A stretch of 8,344 nt of DNA, from NCBI GenBank assembly GCA_964574195.1, contig CAZNMO010000200.1, forward strand, positions 1-8,344. The letters are read 5' to 3'. The first letter of the stretch is position 1. Each line of letters opens with the position of its first letter. A model generated the notes under the pieces. That model ran no database searches. It was given only the letters and a program-made list of their open reading frames with translations, and was not told the origin of the DNA. This stretch comes from BRH-c25 sp964574195 (GTDB lineage: Bacteria; Bacillota; Clostridia; Lutisporales; Lutisporaceae). Below, one piece after another: positions 1 to 5,853 of the stretch. A program made the position numbers and the translations under genes.

Positions 1-30
1 TGGCGGTCTCTTTAGTATTATTATACCAAA

Positions 31-60
31 TTGAAATAATTAATCAACAAATTTTACCAT
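31..60 (+). promoter_or_regulatory. possible sigma-A type promoter
   Basis: TTGAAA at 31-36 (5 of 6 to the -35 consensus) is followed after 18 bases by TACCAT at 55-60 (4 of 6 to the -10 consensus). It lies in an AT-rich leader about 90 bases ahead of the first gene. AT-rich DNA produces such matches by chance, and no other evidence supports it. Confidence 0.25.
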
Positions 61-146
61 AATGTACATACTCCAGTGCGAAGTTCGTTAAGAGATAGAG
101 GATAGTGATTCAATTATCAGCAAATTAAAGGAGAGCAAAGAATAAA

Positions 147-524
147 ATGGACAAAAAGAGTTTTTTGATGGCGGGAGTACTTTTGTTTATCGGCATTTCA
201 ATTATTTTTAATGGCTATTTCATTGGGAACGCTATTAAACATAATGAATTTCAGTATTCAAGTATACCTTCATCAGAGAGTAATGTTTTAAGTATGGAAC
301 AAGTTGCTAAGTACTTGAACATATCAGAAGAAGAAGTACAGGTAATAATTCGGATAGAAGATAATATGCTTAATAAAACAGGGAGCTTTTATGGGAAGAT
401 GCTTCCATATTTTGTAGTAAACAATAAACAGTATTTTTATAAAGACGAGATCGATGAATGGTTAAAAGAAGTATCTAGTAATCATAGAGAATACAACACA
501 GCAGAAGGATGGGTATTGCAGTAA
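147..524 (+). CDS. membrane-anchored excisionase-like helix-turn-helix protein
   Basis: This 125-residue protein has two parts. Residues 7-28 form one strongly hydrophobic segment after a short basic start (MDKKS), as expected of a membrane anchor with the rest in the cytoplasm. Residues 47-107 resemble the MerR-like 'excisionase family' HTH (HTH_17): LSMEQVAKYLNISEEEV fits the helix-turn-helix, and the later YFVVNNKQYFYKDEIDEWLKE fits the usual wing and closing helix of that fold. The start is preceded by AAAGGAG at 127-133, a rather long 13 bases upstream. DNA binding is inferred from the fold; a membrane-tethered HTH could equally have become a protein-interaction module. No recombinase gene that an excisionase would serve lies nearby. 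It is separated from the next gene by 160 bases and is probably its own transcription unit. Confidence 0.75.
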   Translation: MDKKSFLMAGVLLFIGISIIFNGYFIGNAIKHNEFQYSSIPSSESNVLSMEQVAKYLNISEEEVQVIIRIEDNMLNKTGSFYGKMLPYFVVNNKQYFYKDEIDEWLKEVSSNHREYNTAEGWVLQ

Positions 525-540
525 AACGATGTTTTTGCTG
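519..540 (+). other. weak hairpin across the stop codon of the first gene
   Basis: CAG and AAAAC (519-527) can pair with GTTTT and CTG (531-540) around a 3-base loop, with a small internal loop at 522 and 536-537. It overlaps the TAA at 522-524. There is no T-run after it, so it is at best a poor terminator. Confidence 0.2.
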
Positions 541-560
541 TTATGTGGTGTATATCATGG

Positions 561-666
561 AAGGGCGTTGTGGGACACCATCCACCGAAAGAGAAGTCCC
601 GCCAGGGGAAATGTAAAAATGAATAATGGGTGTGTATTCTATGGGCAAATACACCGAACAAAATAA
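561..666 (+). other. GC-rich patch and overlapping mini-ORFs in the phosphatase leader
   Basis: Positions 561-608 are 30 of 48 G+C, far above the AT-rich spacers around them. The arms GGGAC (572-576) and GTCCC (596-600) can pair; a competing pairing is TGGTGT (546-551) with ACACCA (575-580). AGGGG at 604-608 sits 10 bases before an ATG at 619 that opens a 15-residue reading frame ending at 666. A second frame (626-676, starting MGVYSMGKYTE) stops inside the SD of the phosphatase gene. GTGTATT (632-638) and AATACAC (648-654) form a further small inverted repeat. No known riboswitch is recognised. A leader peptide or a dispersed repeat are both possible. Confidence 0.3.
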
Positions 667-686
667 AATTGAATGAGGGAATTATG

Positions 687-1274
687 ATGGAGCGTAGAAG
701 AATGACAAGTGTATATTTTGTGAGACATGCACAACCGGATCATGCATGGGAGGAAGACCGGACGCGCCCATTGACCACGGAGGGACTGGAAGATAGAAGA
801 AAAGTAGCAGAAGTACTCACAAGCTTTAAAATAGATTGCTATTTATCAAGCCCATATAAAAGAAGTTTTGATACAATATATGAAAGTGCAGAAGTACACA
901 ATCTGAGCATTCTAACTGATGAAAGATTCAGAGAACGCGAAAATGGCATAATGGGCAATAGTTTTGAAATGCTTCAGAAACGGTGGAGTGACTATCATTT
1001 CCATGAAGAAGGTGGAGAATCCCTTCATATGGTTCAGGAGCGGAATGTTGAGGTATTATTGGAAGCTCTGACTGATCATAATAGCAAAAACATTGTAATT
1101 GGAACACATGGGACGGCACTCAGCACGATTTTGAATTACTTTGACCCATCATATTGCTGTGATGACTTCTTAAGAATAATTGACTATATGCCATATATAA
1201 TTCGCCTTGATTTTGAAGGGATTAACTGTATTGGGAAAGAGGAGTTGTTGATCGTTAATAAAGAGTTTAGATGA
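687..1274 (+). CDS. histidine phosphatase superfamily protein (phosphoglycerate mutase-like)
   Basis: This 195-residue protein belongs to the branch-1 histidine phosphatase fold, which removes phosphate through a phosphohistidine intermediate. The signature FVRHAQPDH puts the catalytic Arg13-His14 at the start of the first strand. SSPYKRS supplies the second arginine (Arg59), FRERENG at 81-87 supplies the likely general acid, and GTHGTA supplies the second histidine (His141). All core residues are present and the length is normal, so it should be active. The substrate cannot be told from sequence; relatives act on sugar phosphates, nucleotides or phosphoproteins. GAGGG at 675-679 fits ATG 687 (7-base gap); ATG 684 is the alternative, and upstream extension to 630 has no ribosome site. 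It is followed 63 bases later by a Nudix hydrolase, another phosphate-releasing enzyme. Confidence 0.88.
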   Translation: MERRRMTSVYFVRHAQPDHAWEEDRTRPLTTEGLEDRRKVAEVLTSFKIDCYLSSPYKRSFDTIYESAEVHNLSILTDERFRERENGIMGNSFEMLQKRWSDYHFHEEGGESLHMVQERNVEVLLEALTDHNSKNIVIGTHGTALSTILNYFDPSYCCDDFLRIIDYMPYIIRLDFEGINCIGKEELLIVNKEFR

Positions 1275-1337
1275 AATAACATATATTCATAATACATATG
1301 GTGAACTATCTGATAATATTTGGAAGAAGGTAAAAGG

Positions 1338-1838
1338 ATGATCAATGAAGATATACTTTTGAAGACAAATAGCGGTTTATTCAGTTATAGAATTGCAGGT
1401 GCATTGATCCGGGATGGTAAAATACTGATCTCACGAGCGTTAGAAGATACGGCGTATGCTTTTCCAGGTGGACATGTGACTTTTGGAGAAACCAGCCAAG
1501 AAGCTCTGATAAGAGAGTTTAAAGAGGAAATGGGGGCAGATATTTCTATTGAAAGACTGTTGTGGGTACAAGAGAACTTTTGGAAATGGGACACAAATGA
1601 CTGCCATCAGTTATGCTTTTATTATTTGATAAAACTGTGCAATGAAACACAGATACCTTTGGATAGAGTTTTTAATTACCAGCCACAATTGGATAGTGAA
1701 AAGTATAAACTGGAGTTTTCATGGATCGAGTTAAAGCAGCTTAAAGATATTGAATTCTATCCTGAATTCGCCAAAGAAAAGGTTTTGTGTTTATCTGATA
1801 ATATTGAACATTTTACTACAAGGCAATATCATTTTTAA
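1338..1838 (+). CDS. Nudix hydrolase
   Basis: This 166-residue enzyme hydrolyses a diphosphate linked to another group (nucleotides, nucleotide sugars, alcohol diphosphates). The Nudix box GX5EX7REUXEEXG is complete: Gly45, Glu51, Arg59-Glu60, Glu63-Glu64 and Gly66 in GGHVTFGETSQ..REFKEEMG. Residues 14-44 form the usual preceding beta strands (AGALIRDGKILISR, then AYAFPGG). The C-terminal third (about 100-166) is variable and gives no clear substrate. GAAGG at 1326-1330, 7 bases before ATG 1338, decides the start; a TTG at 1320 would also be open but has no site. The gene follows the histidine phosphatase on the same strand and may share its transcript. Its stop is followed by the SD of a 44-residue peptide within a few bases. 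Confidence 0.9.
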   Translation: MINEDILLKTNSGLFSYRIAGALIRDGKILISRALEDTAYAFPGGHVTFGETSQEALIREFKEEMGADISIERLLWVQENFWKWDTNDCHQLCFYYLIKLCNETQIPLDRVFNYQPQLDSEKYKLEFSWIELKQLKDIEFYPEFAKEKVLCLSDNIEHFTTRQYHF

Positions 1839-1854
1839 GTCAGGGGGATGAATC

Positions 1855-1989
1855 ATGGTGGTTGCAGGAATTATTGGTATTTTGGCAATTATAAGACCAA
1901 TTTTTGAAGTGTTGTTCTACATGTCGGCTATTACTGTGTCATTTAAAGCATTACACGCTCTAAATATATACATCAATAAAAACTCATAA
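1855..1989 (+). CDS. small hydrophobic peptide, 44 residues, probable membrane protein
   Basis: An ATG at 1855 opens a 44-codon frame ending at TAA 1987-1989. The SD AGGGGG at 1842-1847 lies 7 bases upstream, and the gene begins only 16 bases after the Nudix stop, so co-transcription is likely. The start MVVAGIIGILAI is followed by RPIFEVLFYMSAITVSF, giving either one membrane helix broken by Arg14-Pro15 or two short ones. The tail is mildly polar and basic (HALNIYINKNS). I do not recognise a family. Possible roles are a small membrane regulator or a type I toxin-like peptide; no antisense RNA can be shown. An ATG at 1848 in another frame gives only 19 codons. It could also be chance, but SD, spacing and composition favour a real gene. 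Confidence 0.5.
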   Translation: MVVAGIIGILAIIRPIFEVLFYMSAITVSFKALHALNIYINKNS

Positions 1990-2071
1990 CGGAGTTTATA
2001 ATTGTTCGTGAGAACCACTTGGGTGGAGTACCACCTGTGAGTAAGTCGAGATATTGATTATTAATGACTTA
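1980..2071 (+). other. run of four hairpins, possible structured RNA
   Basis: Four inverted repeats follow one another: AAACTC 1980-1985 with GAGTTT 1992-1997; GTTC 2004-2007 with GAAC 2012-2015 closing a GTGA (GNRA-type) tetraloop; CAC 2016-2018 plus GGGTGG 2021-2026 with CCACCT 2031-2036 plus GTG 2037-2039 around AGTA; and TAAGTC 2042-2047 with GACTTA 2066-2071. The second and third abut directly, so they could stack. No T-run follows the strong third hairpin, so it is not a standard intrinsic terminator. No known riboswitch class is recognised. It lies between the 44-residue ORF and the first GNAT gene. Confidence 0.4.
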
Positions 2072-2173
2072 GTGTCAACGATTTAATATTCATAGAATCC
2101 AAGAAGTAAACACTTATGTGGCAACTCATATTTCACTTATTTGCAGTAGAAAATACATAGTGGAGGGTATTAT
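2072..2173 (+). other. non-coding leader of the first GNAT gene
   Basis: This AT-rich stretch has no open frame with a ribosome site. TAGAAT at 2093-2098 resembles a -10 box, but the best -35 candidate (GTGTCA, 2072-2077) is only 15 bases away, so I call no promoter. The heptamer CACTTAT occurs twice (2111-2117 and 2134-2140), possibly by chance. The SD GGAGGG at 2162-2167 belongs to the GNAT gene. Confidence 0.3.
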
Positions 2174-2731
2174 ATGCAAATAGAAACTGACAGATTGTTG
2201 TTGAGAAAACATAGGATCGAAGATTTTGATCGCTTTTGGGGGATGATCACTGATCCCATCGCCAAACGCTTTACGGGCGGTGTTACCAAACTGACCTATG
2301 AGCAACGCTTCAAGCTATTCAGTGAGAATTGCAATGAACCTTTTTCTAAGGATCACGTCGAATTTGCTGTATTAGAAAAATCATCCATGCTATACATTGG
2401 TTATTGTGGATACAGAGCCTCGGAGGAGCTTGACGGTTACGAGTTGTTTTATGGTTACTGTCGGGATAGCTGGGGAAAGGGTTATGGCTTTGAAGCAGCA
2501 GCTTCTGCTGTCAGGTTTTTCTTTGAACAAATGGGTATAGATCGTCTGGTAGCAGCCAGTGACAAGGAAAATACCGCAACTTTAAGAATTTTAGACCGCC
2601 TTGGCTTCAAGCCTGTGGGGCAGTTAACTATTGACGGCTTAGGAGTAGTGGATAAATGTGAGCTGCAGAAGCAGGATTTTAATGAGTCAAATGCAATTTG
2701 TCCTTTATGGACAGGCATGGAAGCTCTATAG
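2174..2731 (+). CDS. GNAT N-acetyltransferase, RimJ/RimL type
   Basis: This 185-residue protein should transfer an acetyl group from acetyl-CoA to an amine. The start METDRLLLRKHRIEDFD-like (MQIETDRLLLRKHRIEDFD) is typical of the Acetyltransf_3 / RimJ-RimL subgroup, which includes ribosomal-protein and drug acetyltransferases. Motif A, which binds the CoA pyrophosphate, is at about 93-108 (YGYCRDSWGKGYGFEAA). Motif B is at 128-149 (SDKENTATLRILDRLGF). The substrate is unknown. The last about 18 residues (from Asn170) extend beyond the usual fold and look unconserved. GGAGGG at 2162-2167, 6 bases before ATG 2174, is a strong start. It follows a 184-base gap with hairpins and heads a tight run of four genes. 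Confidence 0.9.
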   Translation: MQIETDRLLLRKHRIEDFDRFWGMITDPIAKRFTGGVTKLTYEQRFKLFSENCNEPFSKDHVEFAVLEKSSMLYIGYCGYRASEELDGYELFYGYCRDSWGKGYGFEAAASAVRFFFEQMGIDRLVAASDKENTATLRILDRLGFKPVGQLTIDGLGVVDKCELQKQDFNESNAICPLWTGMEAL

Positions 2732-2781
2732 TATGTTGCTGCAGGATAAACATAAAATTTAATAAAAGGATGTGGAGCATT

Positions 2782-3207
2782 ATGGTCACTGTAACACCAA
2801 CCTTCAATCTGAGTGGGCGCTGTGAGGAAGCTATAGCATTATACGAAAAGGCATTTGGTGCGACTATCAGGTATATAATGCGATATGCAGATGCGGATCG
2901 GAAGGATTGGAACCTTCCGATGACTGATGAACAGAAAAACCTGGTATATCATTCGGAAATGATGATCGGGGATCAACGCGTGTTTTTATCAGATATTATA
3001 GAATTTGACCTGACCCAAGGCATATCACTATTTCTGGCAATTACTTTTGAGGATGCTGAATGTGTCAAAAAGGCATATGATATCCTGAAAGAAGGAAGCA
3101 CAATAGTCTATCCTATGAAAAGCACCACTTACAGCTCCTGTTTTGTGTCCTTGATAGATAAGTTCGGATTCCGCTGGGTGCTGATGACCGAACAAACTGA
3201 GAAGTAG
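2782..3207 (+). CDS. PhnB-like / glyoxalase superfamily (VOC) protein
   Basis: This 141-residue protein has the PhnB-like arrangement of the vicinal oxygen chelate fold (family 3-dmu-9_3-mt). Landmarks are the start TPTFNLSGRCEEAIALYEKAFGA (residues 5-27), a His at 57 in VYHSEMMIGDQRVFLSD, the ITFEDAECVKKAYDILKEG stretch at 87-105 and the closing DKFGFRWVLM at 126-135. Members are dimeric metal-binding or small-molecule-binding proteins; many have no known substrate, so enzyme activity is not certain. GGAG at 2774-2777 lies only 4 bases before ATG 2782, but conservation clearly begins here. An ATG at 2770 and a TTG at 2698 are open in frame but would add a tail without similarity. It is 50 bases after one GNAT gene and 28 bases before another. 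Confidence 0.85.
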   Translation: MVTVTPTFNLSGRCEEAIALYEKAFGATIRYIMRYADADRKDWNLPMTDEQKNLVYHSEMMIGDQRVFLSDIIEFDLTQGISLFLAITFEDAECVKKAYDILKEGSTIVYPMKSTTYSSCFVSLIDKFGFRWVLMTEQTEK

Positions 3208-3235
3208 TGAATGTTTGCTGAATTGGAGGAATAGC

Positions 3236-3763
3236 ATGAACAGATTTAAATTGGTTTTACCAGTACCTGAATATAAAGATAAAATTATGGACTACAAAAG
3301 AGAATTCATAGAAAATGGAGATAGCATGGATGGCACAGCCAACTTGAGAAATGCAGAGACTTTTGAAGAGTGGTATGGTGCGTTTTGTGATAATTTAAGA
3401 GAAGAAACTGTCCGGGATGGTTTGGTCCCTGCGACTACATACTTGGCTATTTCTACTGATGACGGTCATTTGATCGGTATGATCGACATCAGGCATCGCT
3501 TGAATGATTATCTACTGAATTTCGGTGGGCATATAGGCTACAGCGTTAGGAAATCAGATAGAAAACAAGGCTATGCAACTGAGATGTTAACACTGGCTTT
3601 AGAGGAATGCACAAAATTGAATATCAGAAAGGTTTTGATCACTTGCGATAAAGCTAATACTGCATCTGCAAAGACTATAATAAAAAATGGCGGCGTATTG
3701 GAAAATGAAATACCTGAGGGCGGCAGGATCACACAAAGGTATTGGATAGCTTTAGATATTTAG
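3236..3763 (+). CDS. GNAT N-acetyltransferase (COG3981-like)
   Basis: This 175-residue protein matches the predicted acetyltransferase group that starts with a short LxLPxxEY-type motif (here LVLPVPEYKDKIMDYKREF, residues 7-24). A FEEWYGAFCDNL segment at 43-54 is followed by strands around YLAISTDDGHLIGMIDIRH (69-87). Motif A is at about 101-116 (GYSVRKSDRKQGYATE), giving the acetyl-CoA pyrophosphate loop. Motif B is at about 137-153 (CDKANTASAKTIIKNGG). The fold appears complete and the substrate is unknown. GGAGG at 3225-3229 lies 6 bases before ATG 3236; an upstream TTG at 3215 is rejected because it overlaps that site. The gene's stop codon TAG overlaps the ribosome site of the Imm-5-like gene, so the two are likely translated from one message. 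Confidence 0.9.
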   Translation: MNRFKLVLPVPEYKDKIMDYKREFIENGDSMDGTANLRNAETFEEWYGAFCDNLREETVRDGLVPATTYLAISTDDGHLIGMIDIRHRLNDYLLNFGGHIGYSVRKSDRKQGYATEMLTLALEECTKLNIRKVLITCDKANTASAKTIIKNGGVLENEIPEGGRITQRYWIALDI

Positions 3764-3778
3764 GAGGAAACCTGTACT

Positions 3779-4378
3779 ATGTTTAAAGATGTGGAGATAA
3801 AATTAAAGAAAAGAAATAAAATATTGTTTTCCCGCGATAGTGAATGCTTGCAAGAGCTGATAGAACTGATCAAACTACAGAATCACCGGACAATGGTGAT
3901 GTGGGCACTGGATTGTGGGAAACTGCCTTTGGAGCAATTTGAAGCAAAGTACCCTGATGAAAGAAGGCCAAGGATATGCTTGGAGCTTTGTGAGGCTTGG
4001 GCAAGAGGCAAAGTCAAAATGCCCGTGGCAAAACAGGCAATTCTGGATTCCCATACTGTAGCCAAGGAGATCGATGACAGCGAGTGCGGCGCTTTGTGTC
4101 ACGCAGTTGGTCATGCAGGGGCTACCGTACATGTGGAAACACACGCTCTGGGGCTGCCCATGTACGAATTGACTGCAATTGTTTTAAAGCATGGAAAAGA
4201 TAATCTTCAAGAACCGGTCAGCGAAAAGCTGGAGCATTATTATAACCGTCTGCTGTATTGGCAGGAAAACACCGACAAGCTGGATCTTGATTGGGCAGCT
4301 TTTCTTCTGGATGACACGAGGCCTAACAAGGAAAAGGTACTGACTGAAAAACGAAGATTGAAGCAACAAGGACTATAG
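3779..4378 (+). CDS. Imm-5-like putative immunity protein
   Basis: This 199-residue protein resembles the Imm-5-like all-helical domain, proposed from gene context to neutralise a toxin of polymorphic toxin systems. The match spans about 37-140: RTMVMWALDCGKLPLEQFEAKYPDERRPR fits the typical opening, followed by LELCEAWARGKVKM, then a helix pair rich in His and Ala (CHAVGHAGATVHVETHALGLPMYE, with His108, 112, 118 and 122). Residues 141-199 form a charged helical tail. Several free-standing family members have no known toxin partner, and none is visible here, so the immunity role is only inferred from the family name. AGGAGG at 3762-3767 overlaps the preceding GNAT stop and sits 11 bases before ATG 3779. 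Cytoplasmic; no signal peptide. Confidence 0.7.
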   Translation: MFKDVEIKLKKRNKILFSRDSECLQELIELIKLQNHRTMVMWALDCGKLPLEQFEAKYPDERRPRICLELCEAWARGKVKMPVAKQAILDSHTVAKEIDDSECGALCHAVGHAGATVHVETHALGLPMYELTAIVLKHGKDNLQEPVSEKLEHYYNRLLYWQENTDKLDLDWAAFLLDDTRPNKEKVLTEKRRLKQQGL

Positions 4379-4442
4379 TGGTGTTCATTTTGTATTGAAT
4401 CATGTTATACAACTATATGAGCTTCTGTGGGAGGGGGTTTCA

Positions 4443-4733
4443 ATGGATAAGCTGAGGAGTGGCATGCTAAAACTATGGAATAAAAGAGCAGAAAGAATGT
4501 ACATGAGCTTTATGAGCGGATTATTGATTTATCCATATTTCAGATTTGCTGATAAGCTTATTGACAAAATGGAAGTGAACCTATTGAGCTTTGCGGCTAT
4601 GGTAACTAATTTCCTGCTGGTAGTATTCTACCTTAGGAACCTTAGGAAGTATTATTTGACAGACAAATATGATATACTGGTACTTTTTATTGGATATTTC
4701 TGTAGTTTTATCGTGTATAAACAATTATATTAG
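4443..4733 (+). CDS. small membrane protein of unknown function, 96 residues
   Basis: I do not recognise a family. Residues 1-20 are basic and amphipathic (DKLRSGMLKLWNKRAER). Residues 22-36 are moderately hydrophobic, and two clear membrane helices follow at about 46-64 (NLLSFAAMVTNFLLVVFYL) and 76-92 (YDILVLFIGYFCSFIVY). The basic loop between them (RNLRKYYLTDK) would face the cytoplasm under the positive-inside rule. The start at 4443 is set by GGGAGGGGG at 4429-4437, 5 bases upstream; an open TTG at 4395 has no ribosome site. Bases 4631-4648 hold an imperfect in-frame duplication, CCTTAGGAA twice, coding the LRN-LRK repeat. It lies 64 bases after the Imm-5-like gene and could be part of the same transcript. 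A short immunity-type or regulatory membrane protein is possible but unproven. Confidence 0.6.
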   Translation: MDKLRSGMLKLWNKRAERMYMSFMSGLLIYPYFRFADKLIDKMEVNLLSFAAMVTNFLLVVFYLRNLRKYYLTDKYDILVLFIGYFCSFIVYKQLY

Positions 4734-4764
4734 GTTATGCATTTATTCTTAGGGCAGAGAAACG

Positions 4765-4776
4765 TTGTGAGCACAA
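4765..4776. promoter_or_regulatory. short inverted repeat, possible operator
   Basis: TTGTG (4765-4769) and CACAA (4772-4776) form a dyad with a 2-base centre, 40 bases ahead of the alpha/beta hydrolase start. The small spacing suits a protein-binding site rather than an RNA hairpin. It is short enough to be chance, and no regulator gene is nearby. Confidence 0.15.
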
Positions 4777-4815
4777 ATTCGTAACAAGACAGATATTAAT
4801 GGAGTAGGTGAAATA

Positions 4816-5535
4816 ATGAGCATAAGAGAAGGTTGGGCAGACAATAAAGGAGTCGCAATTCATTTCATAGACAGTTATGAGGATAACGATACCCACATAC
4901 CCCTGTTCATATGTCCCGGGTTGTCGGAATCGGCGGAAGACTACAATAATTTGCAAGGTTTATTGGCGCCAAGAAGATGTATTGCCATGTCGTTCCGGGG
5001 GCGCGGCAGGAGTGACTGCCCTGAGCAAGGCTATTCACTGGAAGATCATGCTGGAGATATAGAGGCCGTAATAAATCATCTGAAGCTCAAGGAATTCTTC
5101 TTGCTGGGCTATTCCAGAGGGGCTTCTTATACAATAGATTATGCCATACGTAATAACAGGTTGATCAGGGGATTGATAATTGCAGAGTACCCGGCTTTGC
5201 ACAAGAAAATGTACGACGGTTGGGCAGAGGAGTTACTTAGGACTTATCCGGATACCAGGCTGAAGTATAAGGCGGCCATTGGCATTGAACGAGAGTCCAG
5301 AGACGTTGATTTCAGTAATCTGCTCTACAAGCTCGACTGTCCGACATTGATAATGAGAGGTATGAAAGATTCTTCACTACTGTCAGAAGAGGCAGCGGAG
5401 ATATACCTGAAATGTATAAGCAAATGTAGGATTGAAACATTTGAAAATGCAGGACATGATATTCAAACAGATGATTTTGAAAGCTATATCAAGTCTATCA
5501 AAGGTTTTATTGATGGTTTGGATCAATACTTATAA
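4816..5535 (+). CDS. alpha/beta hydrolase
   Basis: This 239-residue protein is a compact alpha/beta hydrolase fold enzyme, acting on an ester, lactone or similar bond in the cytoplasm. The oxyanion-hole region is FICPGLSES (31-39), and SFRGRGRSD (59-67) is the usual turn after the third strand. The nucleophile elbow is GYSRG with Ser100. The acid is Asp185 (RGMKDSS) after the LIMRG strand, and the base is His214 (NAGHDI). The triad is complete. The cap between about 125 and 165 is short, as in small esterases, so the substrate is not apparent. AGGTG at 4806-4810 lies 5 bases before ATG 4816. It stands 82 bases from the small membrane protein and is followed by a decayed FRG remnant, so its downstream neighbour may have been altered by deletion. 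Confidence 0.9.
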   Translation: MSIREGWADNKGVAIHFIDSYEDNDTHIPLFICPGLSESAEDYNNLQGLLAPRRCIAMSFRGRGRSDCPEQGYSLEDHAGDIEAVINHLKLKEFFLLGYSRGASYTIDYAIRNNRLIRGLIIAEYPALHKKMYDGWAEELLRTYPDTRLKYKAAIGIERESRDVDFSNLLYKLDCPTLIMRGMKDSSLLSEEAAEIYLKCISKCRIETFENAGHDIQTDDFESYIKSIKGFIDGLDQYL

Positions 5536-5557
5536 GCAGAATACAAGTTGGTGCAAT

Positions 5558-5564
5558 AAGGAGG
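5558..5564 (+). promoter_or_regulatory. ribosome binding site of the broken FRG gene
   Basis: AAGGAGG lies 6 bases before ATG 5571, an ideal site. The frame it serves ends after only 14 codons, out of register with the FRG-like coding stretch immediately after, which is evidence that a once-intact gene was shifted. Confidence 0.6.
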
Positions 5565-5570
5565 AAGCGT

Positions 5571-5820
5571 ATGAATACTTGGGACAAGTTTCTTCGCTCA
5601 GGATGGTGCTTTTAACCTACATGGAACGACAAGGACACCTATAGAGGAACTGTATCCTGAATGCCTCACCAGAATAGAGCTTCCCAAGAATGCCATAGAA
5701 AAGGTATTAACTTTTTTGGAGCTTGCAGGTATAAATGAGTACTCTGTCTTTCCGGACCTTGACAGGCTTTCAAGATACTTATGTAGAAGGCATTTGGATT
5801 CGATGAGGAATGATGACTAG
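5571..5820 (+). pseudogene. C-terminal remnant of an FRG-domain protein, frameshifted
   Basis: Read in the frame ending at TAG 5818-5820, the DNA codes about 80 residues that look like the end of FRG-domain proteins: FFAQDGAFNLHGTTRTP, then TRIELPKNAIEKVLTFLELAG and INEYSVFPDLDRLSRYL, the last matching the family's typical INxxxLFPDLDGLxxxL ending. That frame has no start codon: it is closed by TGA at 5572-5574 and contains no early ATG, GTG or TTG. ATG 5571, with a perfect SD, is in another frame. Removing one T from the TTT at 5589-5591 would join the two as MNTWDKFFAQDG and give an 82-residue open frame. Even so, the N-terminal part carrying the (F/Y)RG motif is absent. FRG domains occur in uncharacterised phage- or toxin-associated proteins. 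A sequencing error in the T-run cannot be excluded. Confidence 0.65.
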
Positions 5821-5853
5821 CGAAGCTATTGAATTATACGAGGGGGTATGTGT

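Noticed and set aside
529..666. 45-codon frame beginning at ATG 529
   Set aside because: No ribosome binding site before the ATG and it starts inside a hairpin; only its last 15 codons (from 619) have a possible site.
2016..2039. Intrinsic terminator
   Set aside because: The hairpin is strong, but the bases after it (AGTAAGTCGAG) lack a T-run.
4656..4678. Promoter inside the small membrane protein gene
   Set aside because: TTGACA at 4656-4661 is a perfect -35, but TATACT at 4673-4678 is only 11 bases away and no other -10 is well placed.
4735..4956. 73-codon minus-strand frame over the spacer and the hydrolase start
   Set aside because: No similarity to any family I know, and it overlaps the conserved hydrolase start; a divergent gene here is not supported.
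5432..5644. 70-codon + strand frame overlapping the hydrolase end
   Set aside because: It overlaps over 100 bases of the hydrolase gene in another frame, has no ribosome site, and the FRG-like frame explains the DNA after it better.
525..5853. Integron-type cassette array with attC sites
   Set aside because: The gene make-up suggests cassettes, but I compared the spacers and found no shared inverted core pair (GTTRRRY / RYYYAAC) and no integrase.
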